This document shows, piece after piece, positions 21,875 to 34,415 of a stretch of 64,000 nt of DNA. The translations under genes and the position numbers were made by a program. The DNA is from DATFRY01 sp035489015 (GTDB lineage Bacteria; Myxococcota_A; Polyangia; Haliangiales; Haliangiaceae). The DNA lies in the NCBI GenBank assembly GCA_035489015.1, contig DATHKR010000335.1, positions 1 through 64,000 of the forward strand, given 5' to 3'. The notes under the pieces are model-generated. The model did no database searches. It was given only the letters and a program-made list of their open reading frames with translations, and was not told where the DNA came from. How positions within the stretch are numbered: the first letter of the stretch is position 1; every line of letters begins with the position of its first letter.

Positions 21875-23905
21875 CTAGGCCAGGGTCAAGAGCGCCTCGG
21901 CCGGGCTGATGATCTGGCGGGCCAGGAGGTGGCGGGCGGCGCGGCGGAACGAGTAGAGCAGCCTGGCGTCGCTGGCGACCCGCTCGAGCTCGGTCACCGA
22001 CGCGCCCGCGGTGATCTGGGCGCGCAGCGCGTCGTCGAGGGCGAGCATCTCGACGACCGCGACCCGGCCGGCGTAGCCGGTGTGGCTGCACTCGGCGCAG
22101 CCGACCGCGCGCGGCATCGCGACCTCCTGGTCGCGATCGACCAGCCCGTGGGCGGCGAGGTTGGTGAGGACGATCGGCGGGGGGACCTCGGTGGTGGTGC
22201 AGCGCTGGCACAGCCGGCGGGCCAGCCGCTGGACCAGCACGAGCGCGAGCGACTGGCCGATGAGCGGGCGCGGGCAGCCCAGGTTCTCTAGCCGCTGCAC
22301 CACGCCGAGCGCGTTGTTGGCGTGGAGCGAGGTCAGCATCAGGTGACCGGTCATCGCCGCCTCGAGCGCGAGCTGGGCGGTGTCGTCGTCGCGAACCTCG
22401 CCGACCATGATGACGTCCGGGTCCTGGCGCAGCATCGCGCGCAGCACCTTGGCGAACCCGAGGTCGACCGCGTGGTTGACCTGGATCTGGGTGATGCTGG
22501 CCAGGCGGTACTCGATCGGATCCTCGACGGTGAGGACGTTGGAGTCCGGGCGGGTCCGGACCCGCTCGCCGAGCGCGGCGTACAGCGACGACGTCTTGCC
22601 CGAGCCGGTCGGCCCGGCGACGACGATGGCGCCGTACGAGCGCTGGATCGCCAGGTGGACCGCCTCGAGGATCGCCTGGTCGTGGAAGATCGCCTCGAGC
22701 GGCCGCAGCATGGCGGCCGCCTCGAACACGCGCAGGGCGACCTTCTCGCCGCGGCTGGTCGGGACCGTAGAAACCCGCACGTCGACCTCGCGCCGACCGA
22801 TCCGCACCCCGAGCCGGCCGTCCTGCGGCAGCCGCCGCTCGGTGACGTCGAGGCCGGCCAGCACCTTCAGCCGCGCGACCAGCCCCTTGCTGTGATGGGC
22901 CGGGAGCGTCTGATCCCAGCTGACCAGCTGGCCCTGGATTCGAAACCGGATCCTCGGCCCGTTCTGGTTGTGATCGATGTGGACGTCCGACGCGCCGCGC
23001 TCGATCGCATGGGCGATGACCCGGCTGGCCAGCGCGACGATCTCGTCGCCGAGCGGACCGGGTTGCTTGGCCTCGCGCTCCTGATCCGCCTGGTCGAACA
23101 CCAGCTGATCGGGCGCGACGGCGGCCTCGGCCGGGCGCGTCCCCCGCCCGATCCGCGCCGGATCGATGCGCAGGCGCACGTACGCCTCGTTGAAGTCGTC
23201 CTGGCTGATCGCGACCACGACGACGTTCATGGTCGACATCACCCGCCGGATCTCCATCCGCGACGCCGGGTTGGTCGGATCGACCATGCCGACGGTCAGG
23301 GTGCGGTCGCGCAGCTCGAGCGGCAGCAGCCGGTGCTGCCGGATCAGCTTGGCCGGCAGGGTCGCCACCAGCTCGGCGGTCGGGTCGTAGAACGAGACCC
23401 GGGCGAACCGGATGTCCTCGGACCCGGGCGGCGCGGCGGCGCCGACCGGCTGGGCCGGGGCCGCCGGCTCGATCGCCCGGGCCGCGAACCGGCGCGCCGC
23501 GGCCAGCGAGAACGCGGCGACACGGGTGGCCAGCTGCATCACCACGTCGTGACCGAGCAGGAGCACCACGCTGTGGTCGGCGGCGGCGATCTCGTGCAGC
23601 TGGGTCGTGCCGAGGAACGCGCCGGTCACGCCGAACGTCTCGCCGACGCCGATCTCCTCGACGACCGCGTCGCCGTCGCGCAGGACGGCGCGCCCGGAGT
23701 ACACGACCCCGATCCCCGGGGTCGGCGTCCCCGCCCGCACGATCACCACCCCGGCCCGCACCTCGGCCGCGAACACGTGCGGCGCGACCTTCTCGATCGT
23801 CGCGCGATCGCAGCCGGCGAACAGCGGCGTGGTGGCGAGGAAGTCGACGATCGCCGGCACAGGAACGTCCACGCGCCGCGGCCGCGCGTCCCCCTCGATG
23901 CTCAT
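21875..23905 (-). CDS. Cyclic-nucleotide-binding domain fused to GspE/PilB-type ATPase
   Basis: A 676-residue fusion. Residues ~15-125 resemble a cNMP-binding domain (FLATTPLFAGCDRATIEKVAPHV start, IGVGETFG near the phosphate-binding loop). A GspE/PilB N-domain follows (KLIRQHRLLPLELRDRTLTV), then the secretion ATPase: Walker A GPTGSGKTSSLY (~430), EDPIEYRLASITQIQVN, DPDVIMVGEVRDDDTAQ, and a CQRC...CAEC zinc pair. It is a second traffic ATPase, outside the gsp operon. It overlaps by ATGA the lipoprotein gene upstream. The fusion suggests nucleotide-second-messenger control of a pilus or secretion motor. No pilin genes lie nearby. The start (ATG 23903-23905) is set by the coupling. Confidence 0.9.
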   Translation of the reverse strand: MSIEGDARPRRVDVPVPAIVDFLATTPLFAGCDRATIEKVAPHVFAAEVRAGVVIVRAGTPTPGIGVVYSGRAVLRDGDAVVEEIGVGETFGVTGAFLGTTQLHEIAAADHSVVLLLGHDVVMQLATRVAAFSLAAARRFAARAIEPAAPAQPVGAAAPPGSEDIRFARVSFYDPTAELVATLPAKLIRQHRLLPLELRDRTLTVGMVDPTNPASRMEIRRVMSTMNVVVVAISQDDFNEAYVRLRIDPARIGRGTRPAEAAVAPDQLVFDQADQEREAKQPGPLGDEIVALASRVIAHAIERGASDVHIDHNQNGPRIRFRIQGQLVSWDQTLPAHHSKGLVARLKVLAGLDVTERRLPQDGRLGVRIGRREVDVRVSTVPTSRGEKVALRVFEAAAMLRPLEAIFHDQAILEAVHLAIQRSYGAIVVAGPTGSGKTSSLYAALGERVRTRPDSNVLTVEDPIEYRLASITQIQVNHAVDLGFAKVLRAMLRQDPDVIMVGEVRDDDTAQLALEAAMTGHLMLTSLHANNALGVVQRLENLGCPRPLIGQSLALVLVQRLARRLCQRCTTTEVPPPIVLTNLAAHGLVDRDQEVAMPRAVGCAECSHTGYAGRVAVVEMLALDDALRAQITAGASVTELERVASDARLLYSFRRAARHLLARQIISPAEALLTLA

Positions 23906-26091
23906 CCCGGCGAGCGTACACCCGGGCCGGACGGCCGCAGCGGATCCATCGAGCCGAACGCGGCGCGGATCTGCTCGTCGGTCAGCCGGTCGAACTGCGG
24001 AAACAGCGGCCGGGCCCGGTCGAGCCCGGCGATCTCGCCGGCGTGCGCCTTCATCCAGGCGACCGCGCCCACCACCGCGCGCAGGTTGGCCTGCCCGTGC
24101 GGCGTGGCGTCGCCGATGTTGGCGTCGAAGATCTTGGCGAGGTCCAGGCGCGGCTCGGGCGCGAACACGACCTGCGAGAGGTTGGCGCGAAACTCGAGGT
24201 CGGCCGGGGTGAACGTCTGGCCGGCCAGGCCGCGGTCGATCGCGTGGCGCCCCTCGTGCGCGAAGATCGCGCCCTCGACGGTCGCGCGCTCGTAGGCGGC
24301 CACGAACGCGACCCGCAGCGCCTCGCCGGACGCACCGCCGGCGGTCACCCGGGCCAGCAGGCGCTCGAGGCCCTGTCGCCGCAGCCGGCCGCGCAGCCCG
24401 GGCAGGAAGGCATGCGGGCTGGCCGCGGCCCGCGCGTCGTCGCCGGCGCTGTCGCGGGCCACGTCCGCGCGAGCGCGGGCCGAGGCGGCCGGATCGCGCA
24501 GCTCCTGCCACGCCCGGATCGATCCCTGCGCCACCGCGGGCCGCACCTGCACGATGGTCGCCTCGTCGGCCCAGCCGCCGTGCTGCGCGCGCCCGTCCCA
24601 CGCCCAGCTCTCGAACCCGTTGGACACCAGCGAGTCGATCTCGATGAACCGCACCCTGGCGGTGTGCCCGTACTGCGAGATCACCCGCCGGTCATCCACC
24701 ACGCGGTGACCCATGTGCAGGTCCTCCTGGCCGGCGGTGGTGCCGAAGTTCACCAGCGCGCCGAAGCGCCGGTCGAGCTCGCGGACCAGCGCCTCGTCGG
24801 TCACCCGCGCCGCCCGCCCGGTCCAGGTCAGCTCCGGCCACAGCGCCGCCGCCTCGCCGAGGACCTGCCGGCGGTACGCCGCCGGATCGGCGCGCCCGGC
24901 CGCGATGCGCTGGTAGTACGAGTCGGTCAGCCGCTCGAGCCGGAGGGTGAAGCGAGCGTACCCGCGCAGCTCGCGCGGCAGCGGCCCGGCCAGGACCGCC
25001 TCGGCAAAGAAGCGCGATCCGGCCAGCGCCCGCGCCACCCGCGCCGCGCCGCGCGAGCCGGGCCCGCTCCAGCCCGGAAGCAGCCGGGCCAGCTCGGCCC
25101 CCGGACCGGCCAGCAGCCCGACCGGCCGCGCCCCCGGCGGGAGATGGAAGTACGAGCGCCACCCGGCCAGCGCCGCCGGACCGTCGCCAGCCAGGAGCGC
25201 CAGCCCCACCTGAAGCCGCGAGGGCACCAGCGCGCCCGGCTGCTCGTCGACGATGCCACGCACCAGCGCGAGCGCCTCCCGCGCCAGCTCGGCGCCGGTC
25301 GACGCGCGGCCGGCGACCCCGCCGCGCGCGCCGGCCGGTGTTCCGGCGGTCCGCGCACCAGGGCCGGCCGAGGCGAGGCCGCCGGGCGACGCGCCAGCGC
25401 TGTCCGGTATGCGGTCGCCGGCCGACGCGCCAGCGCTGTCCGGTATGCGGTCGCCGGCCGACGCGCCAGCGCCACCCGACGCGCCAGCGCCGTCCGACGC
25501 GCGGCCGCCGACCCTGCCGCGCGCGCCGGCCGGGGCATCGCGCTCGGCCGCGAGCACCTCGCCCAGGATCGCCCTGCCGAGCGCGACCGTGGCCCGCTCG
25601 CGCTCCTCCGCGGTCGTCGCCGCGGCCAGGGAGCGCCGCGCCGCCGCGCGCGCGCCGTCGAAGTCGCCGAGCTCCGTGGCCATGCGCGACCGCTCGGCCG
25701 GGGCGTCGCTGGGTCGGGCGCCGAGCCGCTCGGCGGCGTCGAGGTGGGCCCGGGCCGTGGCCGGGTCGGCGAAGTAGCGCCAGGCCAGGGTCGCGAGCCG
25801 CACCTCCGCCTGGACGCGCACGTCGGCCGGGTACGCCGGCCCGACCAGACGCGTCAGCAGCTCGCGGCTGCGCTCGTGCTCGTGGCGAAACAGCGCCTCG
25901 TCGGCGGCGTCGAGCTCGGCGCGACCGGCGTCCGCGGGCTGCCCGGCCGACCGAGCGCCTCGACCCGCGGCCGGCGGATCGCCCGCGCGCCGGGCCGGAG
26001 CAGCCGCGGGCGCGGCGGGCGCGGCGCCGCCCGACCCGCACCCGATCGAGCCGCCGGAGGACACCACGAGGAGGATGACGAGAGACTTCAT
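23902..26091 (-). CDS. Lipoprotein with HEGRH metal-site-like motif, unknown family
   Basis: A 729-residue secreted protein. The N-terminus is a signal peptide with a lipobox-like end (SSGGSIGCGSGG). An N-terminal helical, TPR-like Ala/Arg/Leu-rich region is followed by a low-complexity block with two exact 12-residue repeats (GDRIPDSAGASA), then a C-terminal globular domain. That domain contains FAHEGRHAIDRGL: H612-E613-x-x-H616 fits an HExxH zinc-protease motif, with the Asp-rich segment downstream (DLAKIFDANIGD) as possible further ligand. Peptidase activity is inference. It is coupled on both sides by ATGA overlaps, to a GntR regulator upstream and a traffic ATPase downstream. Confidence 0.8.
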   Translation of the reverse strand: MKSLVILLVVSSGGSIGCGSGGAAPAAPAAAPARRAGDPPAAGRGARSAGQPADAGRAELDAADEALFRHEHERSRELLTRLVGPAYPADVRVQAEVRLATLAWRYFADPATARAHLDAAERLGARPSDAPAERSRMATELGDFDGARAAARRSLAAATTAEERERATVALGRAILGEVLAAERDAPAGARGRVGGRASDGAGASGGAGASAGDRIPDSAGASAGDRIPDSAGASPGGLASAGPGARTAGTPAGARGGVAGRASTGAELAREALALVRGIVDEQPGALVPSRLQVGLALLAGDGPAALAGWRSYFHLPPGARPVGLLAGPGAELARLLPGWSGPGSRGAARVARALAGSRFFAEAVLAGPLPRELRGYARFTLRLERLTDSYYQRIAAGRADPAAYRRQVLGEAAALWPELTWTGRAARVTDEALVRELDRRFGALVNFGTTAGQEDLHMGHRVVDDRRVISQYGHTARVRFIEIDSLVSNGFESWAWDGRAQHGGWADEATIVQVRPAVAQGSIRAWQELRDPAASARARADVARDSAGDDARAAASPHAFLPGLRGRLRRQGLERLLARVTAGGASGEALRVAFVAAYERATVEGAIFAHEGRHAIDRGLAGQTFTPADLEFRANLSQVVFAPEPRLDLAKIFDANIGDATPHGQANLRAVVGAVAWMKAHAGEIAGLDRARPLFPQFDRLTDEQIRAAFGSMDPLRPSGPGVRSPG
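25388..25459. repeat. Two exact 36-bp tandem repeats in the lipoprotein gene
   Basis: The 36-bp unit beginning GACGCGCCAGCGCTGTCCGG occurs at 25388-25423 and again at 25424-25459, with a third decaying copy from 25460. It encodes the 12-residue repeat GDRIPDSAGASA and is in frame. Confidence 0.9.
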
Positions 26092-27020
26092 CGACTGGAC
26101 CAGCCCATCTCCGCGCCGATGGCCTCGAGGTCCGCCGGCTCGAACAGGTAGCGCACCTCGAATGCGCGGGGATCCTGGCGCTGGGACGGGCCGAGCTCGC
26201 CCCACACGCGCGGAGAGAACAGGAGCGGGCCGCCGCCGCCGCGATCGAGCAGCTTCGCCGGCGTCCGCGACACCTCCACCTCGATGGTGAACTGCGCGGC
26301 CGGGAGGATCTCGGCCAGGTCGGCGGCGATGTTCGACGCCATCCCCGGCTCGCGCTCGCACAGGGTGACGCGCTCGCGCCGCTTGCCGCGCCGGGCCGCG
26401 CCCAGCCGCCCGGCCAGGGCCGGATCCGGCCGGATCGCCATGAACCGCACCGACGCGAGCCGCGCCCGACAGCGCGCCCGCACGTCGTTGTAGTGAAAGT
26501 AGGTGGCGACCACCGGGCCGGGCGGAGGCGCCCCCGGCTGCTCGAGGCTGAACGGGCGCGCGTCGACCCGCCAGCGCGCCGCGAGCTGGCGCGCGAGATC
26601 GGTCGCCTGGGTCTCGCTGCACTCGACCACCTGGACCGGCGCGTCGCTCACCTCGTGGGCGGCGCCGAGGTGCCCGAGCGCGCTCACCAGCCGGTCGAGC
26701 GACAGACCGTGCCGCTCGCGCGCCTCGCGCACCACGCCGACCAGGAACTCGCGCTCGGCGTCGGAGCGGGCGGCGGCCCGTCCGCGCGGGATCCCCAGCA
26801 CCCGGGTCCCCACCGGCGGACAGGTCTCGGTGATGCCCTGCTCGCTCAGCTCGGCGTACGCGCGGCGCACGGTGTGAAGGTTGACCCCCCACCGGGTCGC
26901 CGCCTCGCGCAGGGGCGGCAGGAGCGCGCCCGCGGCCAGCGAGCCGGTCGCGATCCGGTAGCGGAGCGCCTCGGCGATCTGGTGGTAGAGCGGGACCGGG
27001 CTGGTCGGGTCGAGCTTCAA
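26088..27020 (-). CDS. GntR-family transcriptional regulator
   Basis: A 310-residue regulator. The N-terminal GntR winged helix is clear (PVPLYHQIAEALRYRIATG, LPPLREAATRWGVNLHTVRR, GITETCPPVGTRVLG). The C-terminal ~200 residues are an effector domain with PBP-like segments, not a MocR aminotransferase. The start is TTG 27018-27020, preceded by a TTGCGG/TATAAC promoter containing an inverted repeat that is a likely autoregulatory operator. It heads a three-gene coupled unit with the HEGRH lipoprotein and the cNMP-ATPase, so it is the local controller of that unit. Confidence 0.9.
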   Translation of the reverse strand: MKLDPTSPVPLYHQIAEALRYRIATGSLAAGALLPPLREAATRWGVNLHTVRRAYAELSEQGITETCPPVGTRVLGIPRGRAAARSDAEREFLVGVVREARERHGLSLDRLVSALGHLGAAHEVSDAPVQVVECSETQATDLARQLAARWRVDARPFSLEQPGAPPPGPVVATYFHYNDVRARCRARLASVRFMAIRPDPALAGRLGAARRGKRRERVTLCEREPGMASNIAADLAEILPAAQFTIEVEVSRTPAKLLDRGGGGPLLFSPRVWGELGPSQRQDPRAFEVRYLFEPADLEAIGAEMGWSSR

Positions 27021-27028
27021 GATGTCAT

Positions 27029-27057
27029 GTTATAGAACACCATAACGTGGCCCGCAA
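27029..27057 (-). promoter_or_regulatory. gntR promoter with inverted-repeat operator
   Basis: On the minus strand, -35-like TTGCGG (27057-27052), a 17-nt spacer and -10 TATAAC (27034-27029). The inverted repeat GTTAT-N8-ATAAC (27029-27033 and 27042-27046) overlaps the -10 box and spacer, as expected for a GntR-type repressor site. The -10 ends 8 nt before the TTG start codon. Confidence 0.6.
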
Positions 27058-27087
27058 GCGCGTCTCCGACACCGGCGCGGTGGCCGC

Positions 27088-28005
27088 TCAGGCGGGCGAC
27101 CGGCCGCCCATCCGCTCGACCAGGAGCTCCCACACCGCCCGCACCCTCGGCACCTGACGGAGCGCCCGGTGGCTGACCAGGAACAGCTCGTCGGCCGGCC
27201 ACTCGGCCGCCTCCGCGCGCAGACCGGCGCCGATCTTCACCGGCACCAGCCGGTAGTGCTCGACGCTGGGAGCCGGCACCAGGGCGACGCCGACGCCGGC
27301 GGCCACCACCGCGACCTGGACCACCAGGCTGTCCGAGCGCACCACCGGCTCCGCGCCGCGCACGTGCCTCGCGAACCAGCGCGCCGCCCCGATGCCGGCC
27401 AGGCGCTGGCCCCAGCCGACCCAGGGGGCGTCGGTCCACCGGCGCAGGGTGCCCAGGTTGCGCGCCAGCCGCGGCGCCGCCACCAGCACCCATCGCGCGT
27501 GCGCCAGCCGGGTGACGACCAGATCGCCGCGCACCGGCCGCACGGTCCGCAGGGCGAGGTCGGCCTCGCGGCGGGTGAGGTCGAGGACGCTCTCGCCCGG
27601 GTCGATCTCGATCCGCAGCCCGGGGTGGCGGGCGAGCAGCTCGCCGAGCAGCGGGGCCAGGGCCACCTCGGCCACGTCCGGCGGGCATGTGATCCGGACC
27701 AGCCCCGACACCTCGCGCTCGAGGCCGCCGGCCGCGCTGGCGAAGCGCATCATCACCGCCTCCATCTCCTCCGCCACCGGCATCAGCCCCTCGGCCGCCT
27801 CGGTGGGCGTGATGCCGTCGCGACCGCGGTCGAACAGGCTGGCGGCCAGCTCCTCCTCCATCGCGGCCAGCCGGCGCGACACCGTCGACGAGTCGATCCC
27901 GAGCGCCTCGGCCGCGCTGCCGACGGTGCGGGACCGGCACAGGGCCAGGAACAGCCGCACGTCGTCCCAGTGCAGCCCGTCGCGGACCATCGGCATTCGT
28001 TGCAT
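27088..28005 (-). CDS. LysR-family transcriptional regulator
   Basis: About 305 residues. The N-terminal LysR helix-turn-helix is clear (LHWDDVRLFLALCRSRTVGSAAEALGIDSSTVSRRLAAMEE), then the substrate-binding domain (VRITCPPDVAEVALAPLLGELLARHPGLRIEI). Several in-frame ATGs exist (28026, 28005, 27996, 27990); 28005 is preferred as a TATCGT -10-like box ends 7 nt before it. It is divergent from the NmrA-like gene and probably controls it. An inverted repeat CGTTGC-N6-GCAACG at 27998-28015 covers the start. Confidence 0.9.
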   Translation of the reverse strand: MQRMPMVRDGLHWDDVRLFLALCRSRTVGSAAEALGIDSSTVSRRLAAMEEELAASLFDRGRDGITPTEAAEGLMPVAEEMEAVMMRFASAAGGLEREVSGLVRITCPPDVAEVALAPLLGELLARHPGLRIEIDPGESVLDLTRREADLALRTVRPVRGDLVVTRLAHARWVLVAAPRLARNLGTLRRWTDAPWVGWGQRLAGIGAARWFARHVRGAEPVVRSDSLVVQVAVVAAGVGVALVPAPSVEHYRLVPVKIGAGLRAEAAEWPADELFLVSHRALRQVPRVRAVWELLVERMGGRSPA

Positions 28006-28092
28006 GAGCGCAACGATACGCTGCATTTATGGGTCTGGCGATGCATTCGCGCACGAGGCAAGACTGTCTCCAGACCAACCAGGAGAGCCCTC

Positions 28093-28959
28093 ATGAACAC
28101 CCAGACCCCGACGACGACCCAGACGACGACCCCGACCACGACGACCCCGACGACCCTGATCCTGGGCGGCACCGGCAAGACCGGCAGCCGGGTGGCCAGG
28201 CGACTGACCGCGCGCGGCCTGCCGGTCCGGATCGCCTCGCGCGCCGGGGCGCCCCCGTTCGACTGGAACGACGAATCCACCTGGGCCGCCGCGCTGCGCG
28301 GGGTCGGCGCGCTGTACCTGGCCTACTACCCGGATCTGGCCGTACCGGGCGCCGCCCAGCACATCCGGGCGCTCGCCAGGCAGGCCGCCGACGGCGGGGT
28401 GAAGCGGATCGTCCTCCTGTCCGGCCGCGGCGAGCCCCAGGTGCTACCGGCCGAGGAGGGCGTGCGCGACTCCGGCGCCGCCTTCACCATCCTGCGCGCC
28501 GCCTGGTTCGCCCAGAACTTCAGCGAGGGGTACCTGCTCGACCCGGTCCTGGCCGGCGAGGTCGCCTTCCCGGCCGGCGACGTGGCCGAGCCGTTCCTCG
28601 ACGTCGACGACATCGCCGACATCGCGGCCGCCGCGCTCACCACGGATCGCCACGCCGGGATGATCTACGAGCTGACCGGTCCGCGGCTGCTCACCTTCGC
28701 CGACGCGGTCGCCGAGATCGCCCGCGCGTCCGGGCGAGAGATCCGCTACGTGCCGATCACCTCCGCGCAGTACGGGGCCGCGCTCGCCGAGGTCATGCCG
28801 GCCGAGGACGCCGGGTTCCTGACCGAGCTGTTCCGCTACGTCCTCGACGGGCACAACGCCCACCTGACCGACGGCGTCGAGCGCGCGCTCGGCCGCCGGC
28901 CGCGAGACTTCGCCGACTTCGCGCGCGACGCGGCCGCCGCCGGGGCCTGGAGCCGGTGA
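28093..28959 (+). CDS. NmrA-like NAD(P)-binding oxidoreductase / NAD(P)H-binding protein
   Basis: A 288-residue atypical SDR. After a Thr-rich N-terminal stretch (about 20 residues) comes the Rossmann motif LILGGTGKTGSRVARRL (GxxGxxG). The rest resembles the NmrA/QOR2 group that senses or reduces with NADPH (LLSGRGEPQ, WFAQNFSEGYL, FLDVDDIADIAAAAL). No YxxxK catalytic pair is seen, as is common in NmrA-like members. The AGGAG ribosome-binding site (28081) fixes ATG 28093. It is divergent from the LysR gene. Confidence 0.88.
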   Translation: MNTQTPTTTQTTTPTTTTPTTLILGGTGKTGSRVARRLTARGLPVRIASRAGAPPFDWNDESTWAAALRGVGALYLAYYPDLAVPGAAQHIRALARQAADGGVKRIVLLSGRGEPQVLPAEEGVRDSGAAFTILRAAWFAQNFSEGYLLDPVLAGEVAFPAGDVAEPFLDVDDIADIAAAALTTDRHAGMIYELTGPRLLTFADAVAEIARASGREIRYVPITSAQYGAALAEVMPAEDAGFLTELFRYVLDGHNAHLTDGVERALGRRPRDFADFARDAAAAGAWSR

Positions 28960-28984
28960 GCCACCACGGCGAGATCGTCGTCGG

Positions 28985-29311
28985 CTATTCCTGGTAGTAG
29001 TACCAGCTGCTCGCGCCGTCGTCGTAGTACTCCCACTGGCCGCCGTAGTAGTAGACCCAGTGGCCGCCGTACCAGCGCCGGTAGTGGCCGCAGTGGTCGT
29101 GGTGATAGTGGGAGTCGTGGTAGCTGAGCAGCGCGATCTCGCCGACCACGGCGGCGGTCCACAGCGCGGCGGTCGCCACGTTGGCGATCGAGCCCGCGGT
29201 GCGCGGAGAGACCACGCAGCCGGAGGACGTCGCGCCGGTCAGCGCGAGCGACAGAACCAGGACAGGGAGGCGGCCGCGGAGAAGGACGCGGCGGAGAAGC
29301 GATCGCGCCAT
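28985..29311 (-). CDS. Small tyrosine-rich lipoprotein
   Basis: A 108-residue protein with a signal peptide and a Cys that fits a lipobox (TGATSSGC), then a short hydrophobic segment and a C-terminus extremely rich in Tyr/Trp/His/Gly (HYHHDHCGHYRRWYGG, YYYGGQWEYY, SWYYYQE). Start ATG 29309-29311 is the one directly before the signal peptide. Tyr-rich surface proteins of this type are seen in myxobacteria but I do not know a function. The His/Asp cluster could bind metal. Confidence 0.75.
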   Translation of the reverse strand: MARSLLRRVLLRGRLPVLVLSLALTGATSSGCVVSPRTAGSIANVATAALWTAAVVGEIALLSYHDSHYHHDHCGHYRRWYGGHWVYYYGGQWEYYDDGASSWYYYQE

Positions 29312-29441
29312 GACGATCCTGGACCAAGCAACCGCCGTGCCTCGCGACCGCCGGCCGCTTCCGGCCACTTATCGCGGCGCCGCGCCCGACCGTGGAGGGT
29401 GGCGCGTGGCGCTGGCGCGACACCTGGTACTGGCCGAGGTA

Positions 29442-32192
<2,751 letters not shown>

Positions 32193-32206
32193 CGAGGTGA
32201 GTCTAT

Positions 32207-32214
32207 CTTATAGT
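32207..32214. promoter_or_regulatory. Overlapping divergent -10 boxes between kinase and outer-membrane protein genes
   Basis: Plus strand TATAGT (32209-32214), 6 nt before ATG 32221. Minus strand TATAAG (32212-32207), 14 nt before the kinase GTG. The two hexamers share four base pairs, so the two promoters cannot be opened at the same time. Confidence 0.55.
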
Positions 32215-32220
32215 CGCGCG

Positions 32221-33492
32221 ATGGTGCTCCGCTTCGCCCCTGCGGTCACGGTCGCGGTCGCCGCCGCGGCGCTGCTGGCGCCGTCGTCGGCGCGGGCCCA
32301 GGACGGCGAGGGGCGCCGCTTCCCGCCGATCGTCGACCGCGACTACGCCATCGACCTGCACCAGGGCGCGGTGCTCGGCTCGGCCCGCGCGGTCGGCATG
32401 GGCGGCACCGGCGTGGCGACCGGGCTCGGCTCGGCCGGCGCGCTGTTCAACCCGGCCGCGGTGGCGGTGCGACCGGAGACCTCGACCGGCGAGTGGGACT
32501 GGGACTGGCACTTCGACTACCTGTCGAGCTCGGTCGGCACCGACTACGACAACAACGGGCAGCCGCAGGAGACGACGTTCGGCCCGTTCCAGGGCCCGCT
32601 CATCACCGCCGGGCTGGTCGGTCAGTACCGGAGCTGGGGGCTGGGCGTCTCGCTCGTGTACCTGCAGCACCCGATCGAGCGGTCCGACACGCTGACCCTC
32701 CTGCCGCGCGTGGTGATCGGACGGGTCGGCCTGGCCCGCAGCTTCCGCGCCGACCAGCTGACCTTCGGCCTCGCGTTCCGGTCCGGCTCGTTCCAGCTGA
32801 GCGAGGTCATCACCGACGCGAACGGCGGCGAGGCCACCACCGACCTGTTCTCGATCGGCGGCAGCGCGCTCGAGCTGGGCGGGCTGTGGCGCCCGCGCGA
32901 CCGGAACCTCCGGGTCGGGGCGACCGCCAGCCTGCCGGTCACCGGCGATCGAGTCGACGTGGCCGAGTGCGATCCGCTCGACTGCGGCGGCGAGCGCGAC
33001 GGCGACGGCTACATCCTGCCCGAGCGCGCGGTCCTGCCCTGGCAGGTCTCGGTCGGCGCGGCCTGGCGGCGGGCGCCGACCGCGTGGAACCAGCGGGTGC
33101 CCGGCGACTGGCGCGACGAGGAGTACGTGCTCCTGTCGGCCGACCTGGTCGTGACCGGCCACGTGCCGGGCGCGTACGGGGTCGAGGCGTTCTCGGCGCG
33201 CGAGCTGCAGCCGTCAGGGCGCGACGTGGGGATCTCCCCGCGCGCCGGGATCGAGTACGAGTGGGTGCCCGGCCGCTTCCGCGTGCGCGGCGGGACCTAC
33301 TGGGAGCCATCGCGCTTCCGCGACACCGACGGCGAGCCGATCGACGGTCGCCTGCACATCACCGCCGGGCTCGACCTCAGGGTGTGGTCGTTCGGTCTGT
33401 GGGGCGAGCGCTACCGGGTGCGGATGTCCCTGACCAGCGACGCCGCCAGCCAGTACGGCAACGGCGGCATCTCCATCGGCTTCTGGCACTGA
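32221..33492 (+). CDS. Outer-membrane beta-barrel protein (FadL/OmpP1-like architecture)
   Basis: A 423-residue secreted protein starting at ATG 32221. Signal peptide ends at SARAQDGEG. Then a SARAVGMGGTGVATG motif followed by FNPAA, the pattern of the FadL/OmpP1-like family of beta barrels, and alternating aromatic strands to a terminal FWH (terminal aromatic typical of outer-membrane proteins). Substrate unknown. A TATAGT box ends 6 nt before the ATG, so the mRNA may be leaderless. Confidence 0.78.
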   Translation: MVLRFAPAVTVAVAAAALLAPSSARAQDGEGRRFPPIVDRDYAIDLHQGAVLGSARAVGMGGTGVATGLGSAGALFNPAAVAVRPETSTGEWDWDWHFDYLSSSVGTDYDNNGQPQETTFGPFQGPLITAGLVGQYRSWGLGVSLVYLQHPIERSDTLTLLPRVVIGRVGLARSFRADQLTFGLAFRSGSFQLSEVITDANGGEATTDLFSIGGSALELGGLWRPRDRNLRVGATASLPVTGDRVDVAECDPLDCGGERDGDGYILPERAVLPWQVSVGAAWRRAPTAWNQRVPGDWRDEEYVLLSADLVVTGHVPGAYGVEAFSARELQPSGRDVGISPRAGIEYEWVPGRFRVRGGTYWEPSRFRDTDGEPIDGRLHITAGLDLRVWSFGLWGERYRVRMSLTSDAASQYGNGGISIGFWH

Positions 33493-33520
33493 GGTGGCGA
33501 GCTGTAGTATGCCCGGGCTC

Positions 33521-34384
<864 letters not shown>

Positions 34385-34415
34385 TCGTCCCGGGCCGCGC
34401 CGGCGCCCGCGCCGA

